From contig LUGG01000009.1 in the NCBI GenBank assembly GCA_001683735.1, positions 372,001-436,000 of the forward strand: a stretch of 64,000 nucleotides of DNA, in the 5' to 3' direction. This document shows, piece after piece, positions 23,447-34,036 of the stretch. The translations under genes were made by a program, and so were the position numbers. Numbering within the stretch: the first letter of the stretch is position 1; every line of letters begins with the position of its first letter. The DNA is from Grifola frondosa (lineage: Eukaryota > Basidiomycota > Agaricomycetes > Polyporales > Grifolaceae). The notes beneath the pieces are model-generated. The model searched no databases, had not been told where the DNA came from, and saw only the letters and a program-made list of their open reading frames with translations.

Positions 23447-24473
23447 TAGGGCTCCGAATCGTAATGTAAATATGCTGTACGGCCTGTTCGTAACCGGTTA
23501 CGCTCCATATCGTATACGGTTCGGAAGTTGCCGAGACGCTACGGGTCCGGTACGCATTTCCTGTATTGTTTCTGTATCGTTACGGTTCGATGACCGTATT
23601 TACGATTTCTACAAGCTTTCCGAGTCCTTTCAAATGTGCGGTTTTTTTAATTGAGCTCTTATAATCCTCAATCACATCTGCTTCTCGTAAATACTGCAGT
23701 TGAGCTGAAACCAGTATGAGATCCACACTTTTGAATTTTTCATGTGACGCTATCATCGCCAGCTGCTCTCTAGGTCCATGTCACGTATCACATACAGTTC
23801 AACATTTTATGGTGTGACTAGTAAGATATCCCCCGAGTCCCATGACTGGCACCATTCATCCCATGCTGGTGTCCATGTTAGTGTAATCTAATGGTTGTTA
23901 CTGTGTATAGATGGAAGACCTCGATCAGGGTCATCTAGTATTGTCCGATGTGATTGTTCAAGCGTGGAGCAGCGGTAAGTACTAAGTGGTCCAATATCAT
24001 AAATCTGCTGTAACATATAACAGCAAAATGAAACACAACTGATGTCTTGATGATACCCGGTATGCTCCCTACCTTTTTTTGGTGTTTTATCTTCTCCGAT
24101 TCAGCTACGAGGCTCCACCGTTGCTGTCGAGCACATTTTCCGTGGTGATTGTGATACAATCTCTTTGCGGCGAGCAAGTTTAAAGCTGGAAACTATTTCG
24201 GAAGTTGATGCAAGTGAAACACAGCTTATTGCTTGGTCGTCAGGAGTTCAAACGGGCGGTGTGCACAGATGAAGCTCTACCTAGAATACTTCTAAGTTAC
24301 AAATATTGCTAGAGACTCGATTACCGTAAATACGGCTGTCTGTACGGTTATGGGGACATACGGGCCGTCCCGTATACAGAGTCACGCATAATTTCTTAGT
24401 AATTTGATGGGCCGTATAAATTACGCAACATAATTTCACGCCCGGATGCGTATACGGTATGCTCGGAGCCCTA
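23447..24473. mobile_element. non-autonomous hAT element with 8-base target duplication
   Basis: The element begins TAGGGCTCCGAA and ends CTCGGAGCCCTA, inverted ends of about 11 bases of the YARNG type expected for hAT. It is flanked by identical 8-mers GTTTGCAC at 23439-23446 and 24474-24481. Inside both ends the motif CGTATACGG or a close variant recurs (23505-23520, 24370-24380, 24445-24455), as is common for subterminal transposase sites. No transposase reading frame is present in its 1027 bases, so it must rely on a transposase elsewhere. Confidence 0.92.
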
Positions 24474-24534
24474 GTTTGCACATTCACTGCACATGTGGCG
24501 TGCTCAGGACAAGTTGTCCTACTCAATCAATTAC

Positions 24535-25165
24535 TTGAACCTTGTATATACTATCAAGTTTATAAAAATTGCTAACCTATTAATTCAACCTGTGCATTCA
24601 CATTTATAAATGTCAACAATCTATACTGTAACTCTATAATTACTTATCTATAATGTATAATAGATGGATTGATGATTAATAGTTCAGATGATGAGTTTAG
24701 TGCTTTACATAGATAGGCGCTCAATCTCCTGCCTTTTTGAGATATGTTAGATTTACGATCACATATGTTTTTCTCCTTCCGCAACATATGTCATAGCATC
24801 ATACTGACTTCCAAAAACATTGATGATATGTTTTATGTCATGTTTTATCATGCAAAACATTTGTTTTGCGATTAGAGGCATGACAAAGATCATGTGCATT
24901 TGACATATGTTTTATCTCCGTATGTTTTTCTCAGCCACCCGATAAGAAAAGTAAGGATCTCACATACAAAATTATCTTACTGAGTAAGAACAAAGTTGTT
25001 ACCTGGTTGTATTGGACCGTAACCCTAACCTAGAAATTTCGTTCCACGGATACAAAATTTTGTATTGAAAAAACTTTCCCACGACTAATGGGATGAAAAG
25101 TGCATTTCAAGATTTGGCTGGGGACCTCGCCTATAGAACGATTAATTCGTTCCTCATCAATCGTA
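24535..25165 (-). mobile_element. repeat X, copy 2
   Basis: Inverted relative to X1. The sharp end (..CCTCATCAATCGTA) lies at 25165 and touches the first bases of Helitron core B. The outer part (24535-24700) matches the 250-base tail unit. The left limit is approximate. Together with X3 it brackets copy B as an inverted pair. Confidence 0.75.
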
Positions 25166-25674
25166 ACCTCTGGTGCATCTTATAGAGGTCATGTTGATGT
25201 TGAGGATGAAGGAGATGCCATGGTCATTTCATCTCCTGGTGATTCTTTATTCAATTTTTCTGATTCAGTTAACATCCCCTCTGGCTTTATTGCTATTCCT
25301 TATTCAGGTTTAGATATGCATGGTGCATTTCACATCCTGTACTATAACTTTATTAGATTACCTACATAGCAGATAGATTAAATATGGTTTTCTTTAACAT
25401 TTCTTCAATTGAATAAGAAGTTATCCGGAGTTGCGGAGCTTAAATAAGTTTTTGATCCATTGACCAGTTTGGTGTCTCTTTCCTTTACACTTTCTTTTGA
25501 CAGTTGCTCTTTCAACATCATTAACTCAACATGCGTATTCATTGGTTCTATCTATGGCCTGCCACTCTGTGCTTTGGTGTAGTCATATGGTCTTGCAATG
25601 TTGACATTAAATATGACACATCTTTCACAGACACCAGGCGATTGATATCGTTAAAAATTATGTGGAGGCGGCCA

Positions 25675-25890
25675 CTATGAAAAATATAACCGTGCCCTTG
25701 TGGGTAGAGTAGAGAGTGGCTACTCTCAAGTATGCGACCGTGCCCTTGTGGAGAGTAGAGACGGCTACTCTCAAGTATGCACCGTGCCTGATATAGGCAG
25801 AGTAGAGGCGGCTACTCTCAAGTATGCGACCGTGCCCCTGTGGGTAGAGTAGAGATGGCTACTCTCAAGTATATGACCGTGCCTGATATA
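25675..25890 (+). repeat. minisatellite, ~50-base units, in the Helitron 5' region
   Basis: About five units contain GGCTACTCTCAAGTATGCGA followed by CCGTGCC and either CTTGTGGGTAGAG or TGATATAGGCA. Copy A (19190-19270) has two units and copy D (5020-5065) one. Where the frame is open, each unit codes VEAATLKYxTVP. Confidence 0.85.
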
Positions 25891-26309
25891 GGCAAAGTAA
25901 AAACCACCATTATTATGGATGCAACCAAGACATTCATAACATAGCAGAGATAATAGTGTATTTCACTAGGGATGAGGTTATCACTCAATATTGTCTATGT
26001 CACGTGATAGACATAGCCGATTGTAATAATCATATGATAAAACTTATCATGCAAGAATGTATCTCTATAGTAATACGGCCTACATCTATATTATTATGTT
26101 CACCTTTAATACATTCAATAGCTTCTTATTACATGTCAGTGTCAGATTTAATTCTGGAAGTCAAAATTTCCTTTTATCGTCATGTTTATCGCGACATGAT
26201 TTTGTTGTTTTACATAAACAAAAACATGGATTCATATGTTTACTTGATAGATTGGTGTATACAGTTCACTACTCACACAGACCTATTAAAGTATATATTA
26301 AATCATTTT

Positions 26310-29200
26310 CTAACATGCAACAAGTAGGTGGTGCTGCATCAGCAAAAAATCTCGCACTTGGTCTTCAGATGAAATCTCCTTATGTAGAAGATACACATTG
26401 TTAACTGATAATGCTCGTATAAGTTCGTAACTTATGGTCCTAAATCTGTGTTATCTGAAATGAATAAGGAGGCAGATACGTGATGAAGATATTTCTTTGG
26501 CAGTACTGGCCACACGTTTACCAGGTCATTCATTGAAAATCTTATGTCAGTCTCATGGTTTATCTGTTCCTTCCAGAACACCTAAGAAAAATGCAATAGG
26601 CAAGAAGTTTTACTACAGCATGTATGTGATACATGTCCAAAGTTTGTATCTGTATTTAAAAAGATCAAGTCTGTTAAAAGCAATCTTGAGCGACTACATC
26701 ATCATAGAACACATTTGCAACATATTCAGATAATCAAACTCAATTCAGGTTTCCACCGAAACTCCCGAGTTAGTTTACTACACTTACAATTGAAGGATTT
26801 GTTCAAGACATTAATCCTGATAAGTTTGCTGAGTCTGGCTGTGCTATTTGTGGAAGATTAAGTCTCTTCTTCAAAAATGAAAAAACTGGCTGATTGTAAA
26901 TTCAACATGGCTATTCTAACACCTGATCAACCCATGACAAGATTGGAACGCATTCAGAGGATGACCCTGTCAAAGAAATAGCTGGTCCAGTACTTTTGCC
27001 AAACTGTAAAGACATATGTTTTGAATGTAACAGTTATATGGAAAAAGGAATTGTCCACCGGATGCTTTGGCAAATGGTTTATGGATTGGAGAAGTACCAC
27101 CTCAGCTTCAAAATTTAACATGGACTGAGAAAATGCTTATTGCTCGGGTCAAACATAATCATTGCATTGTCAAGGTTCAGGTTTCTGGTATGTCTAAATG
27201 AAGGCCAATGTTCTAAGTCATTCAATCCCATGCCTAAAATTTATTCGGTTTACCTCCAACCGAGAAGAATTAGATGAAGTTTTAGCATTTTTATTCTTGG
27301 GTCCTAACATGCCAACATCACAGGATTATAAACGTATTCCTATGTTGGTTAGACGTAATAAAGTTGCTGAAGCTTTGGAAGGCTCAAACTAATCATGTTG
27401 ATTATGCCGACTTAACATTTCTTACGCTAATCTCTCATCCTATCCTGAAGATGTTCCACCTGTAATGGTTGATTATACTCAGTCATACGATTCTACAAAG
27501 ATCCTGAAGCCACTGCAGTGAATGATAATGATGCAGAGGAAGGTGCTGATGACGAGTGTCCCTTTGTTGTTCATGGGCTAACTGGAGAAAGCATGATTAA
27601 TTTAATGAAAATGCGACCTTCTGAAGTTCGGGCAAGAGCAGTTGAAGATTTTAAACAAGGAAAGGTTTTGGGAATTGGCCAAGAAAAGGTACCTGAAAGT
27701 CTTTATCATCCTCAACTATATCCACAAATGTTTCCTTGGCTCTTTCCCTATGGTTTGGGAGGCTTGGAGAATAATGCAGGAAAGAGAGTTTCTGAAGAGA
27801 GACGCAAACAACAATTGCTAATGTATCATGACAAGCGTTTTCAACTAGAGCCATTGTTTCCATTGGTTGCCTTCAATCATGAACAGATCAAAAATTCCAC
27901 CACTGCAGGATATCTTTTAGCTGAGCGAAGCAAATTTACAGATATTGCTGATCGTCTTTTACATTTGAATAATGATACTTTGACAGATCTGGTGAAGCTC
28001 TATCAGAAGGACCAGTGAAACCTGAGACAGAAGAGGAGAAGGCATGTTTTAAAATCATCAATGATCTGGATCATGTCGCATATCGTGTCAAAGGTTCTAT
28101 GACAAGTAAGAAGTACATGCGTAATGAAATCTGGGCATTAACTTCATATTTAGGAGCACCTTCTGGTTCATAACATTCTCACCTGCTGATATCAATCATC
28201 CAATTGCATTGTACTTTGCAGACAAGGATGAGGTATTTAAACCACAATTCAGAAGTAAGGATGAGCGATTCAGACTTATAGCCAATAATCCAGTAGCAGG
28301 GGCTAGATTTTTCAAAATGATGGTAGAATTATTTCTGACACATGTACTAGGAGTAGGATTGGACCGTCGAGGTATTTATGGTGATACTGCTGGATACTAT
28401 GGCACTGTGGAGCAACAGGGTCGGCTCACTTTACACATGCACATGTTAATATGGATTCATGGTGGATTAACTCCACAAGAGATTCGTGATCGCATTATGG
28501 ATCCAAACTCTGATTTTCAGAAACATATGGTGGAATATTTAAGAGTGTACAAATTGGTGAATTTATGAATGGCACAATGGAAGATGTAGGACAACAATTG
28601 AAGAACCAATGCAGCCAATCCTGAGCGACATCCTCCACTGAGTCTTTACCGATGCTCCACCTCCAAAATGTTCTAATAAAGATTGTCAAAATTGTAAGAC
28701 TGTGAGAATTACAATAGCTGGTGGAAACAATTCACTAATATTGTGGACGAGCTAATGTATTTATCTAACCGTCACTCATGTCGAAAATATCGGGATGGTG
28801 ATAAAGATGGCAATTCTAGAGGTTGTATCAATAAGCTGGGTAACTGTAAAGCTAGATTTCCAAGGGAAACATATTTGGAGACTACGGTTGATCCTGCTAC
28901 AGGTGCTCTTAATATGAAAAAGGGGAGGCATGGATTAATACTGTGACCCCAAGGTGACATATCTCTTAAGTGTAATACGATGTCACAAGCTTACTTTCAG
29001 GCACAGCCATCAAATCAGTAATTGCTTATGTTGCTGATTATATCACCAAAACCCCATTGAAGACACACATCATGTTTCAGGCTGTCCAAAAAGTATTTGA
29101 TCGATATGCAGACATTGTGACAGGTGATCAGAGCAGTAAGGAAAAGGCTAGGTCACTTATTACCAAAATCTTAAAGTTTGACAGCTAGTTCTGAAATAGG
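26310..29200 (+). pseudogene. Helitron Rep protein: DUF6570-like region and HUH domain (copy B)
   Basis: Same order as copy A: MQQVGGAASAKN, the cysteine cluster, DUF6570-like REELDEVLAFLFLGP (27265-27310), a clean frame 27518-28018, then the HUH frame 28209-28568. HMH codons lie at 28434-28442 and the Tyr pair YVADY at 29027-29041. Catalytic residues are therefore still encoded, but at least eight frameshifts relative to copy A interrupt the reading, many of them single-base losses in short homopolymers. Some of these could be assembly errors. Confidence 0.85.
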
Positions 29201-30294
29201 TGGACCTATGGCCTCGTTATACTTACTGAAACATAAGGATCATTATACAAGTCATAAATTCCGCATATGCTTTTGGAGAAGTTAATTTACAGGTCAACTC
29301 TGCTTGGGAACAGCTTCATTGGATCAAACACCAGATAAAGTTGTTCTAGGTAATGTTAAAGGCAAGGTGGTGGCACTATCAGCGGTATCAGACTATATTT
29401 ATCGACCCTTGAAATATGATCACATATCATTATATGATTGGATCAGACGGGCCAATAAACAGAGAATATCCAAGAACAAAATTGTCAATGGTGATATTAA
29501 CATAGCTGAAGATGGATGCGAGACTTTGAAGATAATTATGATATTAATCCTACATTTGATATCAATTATTCTAATCTGTGTTGATGGGTGAAATGATGTG
29601 GATACAATAGCTAATTATGATGATGAGAGTGAGGATGAACTCCTACTTACTCTAAAAGTGCAAAAAAAGCTATACATATCTCAAATGCTGAATCACATAA
29701 TAAAAATGAATCCAAGTATGCACCATTTACTCGTGATCATCCTCAATATCAGACACATCATGTTTCTTTATTACCAGAGGAAGACAGTTTTGTGCCTAAC
29801 TTTGTAGGAGGATCATTACCCCGACGGGACACCGGCAACCGTGAAGATTATTGTATGACAATGTTAGCTTTATTTAAGCCATGGGCACTGGTCATGACTT
29901 AAAACTGACAAAGATTTGGATGGAATGATATTTTCACAGAGCATACATTTGATGATCGTCAGTTAGAAATCATGAATTCTTTCATATACGATATGAATGC
30001 AATGATGCAAGAGATGATTTTTTGCCATGCGTAAACGTAATAATGGAAACAATGATCTTCCCTTTGAAGCAGATGATCAGTTACTCATGACTTTGACACT
30101 CAATATTTAAATGAAAGTAAGATGTTATGTACGAGAGTTAAATCTGAATGATAACCTTTGGACTAATGTCAGTCAATCAGAGCTCACTCGACAAAGTCAC
30201 ATGCTACAAGCTGAACGCATAATGTTAGGTGCTGGATGGATGGATCCAATGATTGATGGTTCTGACTCAGAGTCTAATCTAGCATAGATCAATT

Positions 30295-32476
30295 TCAAAA
30301 TGGAGATGGAAAAACAGCTACTGAATGGAAGACCTTGCTGGCAAACAAACGACAAGAAATTCTCAATGCGCAAGAAGCTCAAGCAAGCCAGAAGAATCCT
30401 GTCAATCCAAAAACAGGCCTTCCAGAAAATAAGTTTGTTAACACCGTTGAAGTTATTGATCAATCTTATCTGGACAAATCTTTCAAAGCTAAGGACAAAC
30501 ATGCCAAGCTCTTATTGATAATACGTCAAGAATTCAGCTGAATGAAGCTCAGGAACGTGCATTTAGAATTGTGGCCAACCATGCATCTCAGCAAAGTGGC
30601 GAACAATTGAAAATGTATCTAGGCGGTATGGCTGGAACAGGAAATCTCAGGTGATCAAAGCCTTGATACATTTCTTTGGTGAGCGTAAGGAGGGATATAG
30701 ATTTATATGTCTTGCACCGACAGGCTCTGCTGCTGCATTAATTGGTGGATCAACTTATCATTCCATATTAGGATTACGTCAACATGGATCAGAATCTATA
30801 GCAACTTTACTTGCAGTCAGAGAGAGACTACAGAATGTTGAATAATATTCTTGGATGAGGTATCATGGTTGATTGTAATAGCTTATATACTATTTGTGAG
30901 AAAATGTGCAAAGCACTCAAAAATGAAGGTCAACCATTTGGGAATCAATATGATATTTGCAGGTGACTTTGCACAGCTTCCACCTCCAGTGAATAGCAAC
31001 ACTCTTTTCTTCACAAAGTGGGACGTGTGATACATACACTAGTAGCTATACTCAACAGGAAGCCTCTATTGGTAAAGCACTCTGGCATCAGGTAACAACT
31101 GTTGTTATATTAAGAGAAAATATGAGACAGCGGGCACAAAATTCAGATGATGCTAAATTGCGAACAGCATTGGACAATCTTCAGTATAAGTCTTGCACAA
31201 AGGCAGATATAAACATATCAGTTCCCGAGTAGCTGGTCGTGGACCTGGTAAACCCAAGTTGAATCAACGCAAATTAGAAATGTGTCAGTTATCACTGCAT
31301 GGAATGCACACAGGGATAAAATCAATGAGATGGATGTGCTAGATTTGCTCGAGAACATCACAACCACTGACTACATTCTATTCCCTAGATAAATGGAGAA
31401 CAGATAATGATGAGAAGATAAAAAATCTAGAAAAAAGAAGGTAGACCCTAAACGATCATCCAATGTCATTGATCCTATTCTTCAAGAGTGTCTATGGAAT
31501 CTGTCTCATAATAGTACAGATAATCATGCTGGAAAATTAACATTATGTCTGGGTCTTCCAGTAATGATAAAGACCAATGAGGCAACAGAATGTTCAGTCA
31601 CAAATGGTGCTGAAGGTATAGTGGTTGGATGGAAGTCACGTCCATTGCCAAATAATAAACTAGGGTTAGACACTCTATTTATAAAATTAACTGCTGCACC
31701 AACATCGATTCAACTGGAAGGCTTGCCTGAAAATGTGATTCCAATAAGTCACAGCACTAAAAAGATACGATGCAAGATGCCCAATGGAAAGGAGCTTGCA
31801 ATATCTCGGGACCAGGTGGCTGTAATTCCAAACTTTGCCATGACTGACTTTGGCTCTCAGGGTCGTACTTGTCTCAATAATGTTTGTGACTTACAGAATT
31901 GCAGGTCTCATCAGTCTATTTACACTTGTTTATCTCGTGGATCAACATATGAGGGAACAATTATTGTTCAGCCATTTGATGAGCGTAAAATGACAGGTGG
32001 TATCACTGGTAGTCTTAGACAAGAATTTCGTGAGCTTGAATTATTGGATGAGATCCAAAAACTCCGATACTTGAAGAAACTTCCAGCTAAAGTTACAGGC
32101 TCCACAAGAAATGCACTTATCCACTCGTTCAGAGCCTGGAAAGGTTCCCTCTTTGTACCCAAATCAATGCATGGAGCATTAAAATGGACCAAATCTGAGC
32201 CATTTGAAAACGAGGAACCTGAATCAGAGTTGCCCTGGAACATTGTTACATGTCAGAAGGCAGACAACAAGACTAAAAATCAAGAGCAATCTGAGGAGAA
32301 AATATCTTTACCTCGTGGTCAAAAAGATATTAGTCTTTTTGTAAGTGCTAAAGGTACCAGCACTTTAAACACCATAAGCATTGATCAAGGTGGTTTAAAA
32401 AGTGGCAAGCGCAAAAGAGATGTGAACTTATGCTTCACCCATTGCTTTTTAGTGGGATGCTGACAACTATAGCTGT
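30295..32476 (+). pseudogene. Helitron PIF1 helicase and start of protease domain (copy B)
   Basis: The best-preserved part is 31564-32463, where the helicase C-terminus is open for 299 codons (GSQGRTCLNNV, YTCLSRGSTYEGT, KSGKRKRDV). Walker A (30631-30651) lacks the same base as copy A, and so does the position after FLDEVS (30861-30870). A private base loss gives a stop just before IFLDEV. The reading then reaches NYSCAYD, with the protease Cys codon at 32474-32476, and is cut 29 bases later by X3. Confidence 0.85.
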
Positions 32477-32505
32477 GCATATGATACTTTATTCTCTATC
32501 TTATT

Positions 32506-33130
32506 ACGATTGATGAGGAACGAATTAATCGTTCTTATAGGCGAGGTCCCCAGCCAAATCTTGTAACGCACTTTTCATCGCAAAAGCCGTGGGAAAGTTT
32601 TTTCAATAGAAAAATTTGTATCCGTGGGAATGAAATTTCTAGGTTAGGGTTACGATCCAATACAACTAGGTAACAACTTTGTTCTTACTCGGTAAGAAAA
32701 TTTTGTATGTGAGGTTCTTACTTTTCTTATTGGGTGGCTGAGAAAAACATACGGAGATAAAACATATGTCAGATGCACGTGATCTTTGTCATGTCTCTAA
32801 TTGCAAAACAAATGTTCCAGATGATAAAACATGACATAAAACATATGATCGATGTTTTTAAAAGTCAGTGTAATGCTATGACATATGTTGCGGAAGGAGA
32901 AAAACATATGTGATTATAAATCTGACATATCCCAGAAAGGCAGAAGATTGAGCGTCTGTTTGTATGAAGCATGCAAACTCGTCATCTGAACTGTTGATTA
33001 TCAATCCATCTCTTATACATTATAAATAAGTAATGGTAGAGTTACATTATAGATTGTTGACGTGAATGCTCAGGTTGAATCAACATGTTTAGCAATTTTT
33101 ATAAGCTTGAGAATGTGTACAAAGATAAAG
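32506..33130 (+). mobile_element. repeat X, copy 3
   Basis: It starts ACGATTGATGAGGAACG directly after CTTATT of Helitron B. The full X block and part of the distal tail unit (TTTTTATAAGCTTGAGAA near 33100) follow. The orientation is opposite to X2, so the two sharp ends face each other across copy B. Confidence 0.75.
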
Positions 33131-33339
33131 TAATTAATACTGAGTTCATTTGTAGGTCTGGATTACAAGTAATATATTATCAATATCCTAGTAATTAATT
33201 GTCATCACCCCAGCTAATATCTTATTTTCCTTGTCCACCTCAATATAACTTTCCAATCCCCACTTTTCCATTGATCTTCGCTTCCTGTGTATGTGTCTGA
33301 CTTCAATGGCATCATACAAGGGTTAGGGTTTGAGATGGT

Positions 33340-33620
33340 ACTGGATTCGGCATAAATGGGGCGAGGAAGAGGGGGCATGGCATGAAGAGCACAAGCATGG
33401 ACAGGTGTGGGAGGGGCAGAGCGGGCAGATAAAAGATATGAATTTGCACCTGGTGCCCCTGTCGCCTCTTGCAATCCTCTCGCACCTGCATGCACGCACT
33501 TCTCGTGTGCCTCACCTTACCCGTGCCCACACTGTGCCCGTCCCTCCCTCCTCTCACTCATGCTCATGTCTGCACCACCCACACATGCCTGCACCCGTGC
33601 CCACATGACTCGTCCGCTCC
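33340..33620 (+). repeat. repeat U, copy 1
   Basis: The block from ATAAATGGGGCGAGGAAGAG to CCCACATGACTCGTCCGCTC is present as reverse complement and rearranged parts at 51340-51700. It joins a G-rich half and a C-rich half, like the GC-rich arms, and shares CCCGTCCCTCCCTCCTCTCA with them. No protein sense is evident. Confidence 0.65.
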
Positions 33621-34036
33621 TGCAAACTGTATTATCACTAAACCACTGAACCATTGAATTGTTTCATAGTCGAGCCAAGGCAGAGCGAGTGAGCAGGAGG
33701 AAGGCTGTGCAGGAGCATGCGGAAGGGACTCCCGCTCAGCGACAAAGACAAGGTGTGTTGCAGAGGGAGACGGGAAGGATGACTGCCTGATTATTGTAGC
33801 CTACACTTCTATTTAACCACATGGACATATGGATATCTCTACACTATATGATTAGTTGTCGTTTGCGATTCGCTGTTGCACATTCAAGTATAAGGAAGGG
33901 ACCACGATTGTGAGCATCAATGGTGTCCAGCTTACAGTGGCGTTAAACATCTTGCTGAGCTAATACTTCCCTGCTACCCAAACGACGTTGATAGTCTACT
34001 CTTTCATTTCACTCTCGCTCTCTGCTTGTGCTCTCG
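33621..34036 (+). other. upstream region of the PPWD1-type gene
   Basis: No transposon ends were found. A short frame around 33665-33790 (SERVSRRKAVQEHAE) might be an exon of a neighbouring gene. The pyrimidine-rich run CTCTTTCATTTCACTCTCGC (about 34001-34020) before the ATG would suit a fungal promoter/5' UTR, but this is inference. Confidence 0.35.

Larger units (their letters stand above)
25166..32505 (+). mobile_element. Helitron copy B (core without arms and without 3' end)
   Basis: It starts ACCTCTGGTGCATC, the exact arm/core boundary of copy A, and stops at ..TCTATCTTATT inside the protease domain. Both ends are joined to the sharp ends of inverted X repeats. Compared with copy A it lacks the solo LTR, has more minisatellite units and has many private single-base deletions. 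It lacks 70 bases around the last intron (at 32427) that copy A has. No arms and no tail are present. Confidence 0.85.

Noticed and set aside
32427..32455. The 70-base gap in copy B relative to A as a precisely removed intron (processed copy)
   Set aside because: The missing bases do not end in AG and part of the intron remains in copy B, so it is an ordinary deletion.
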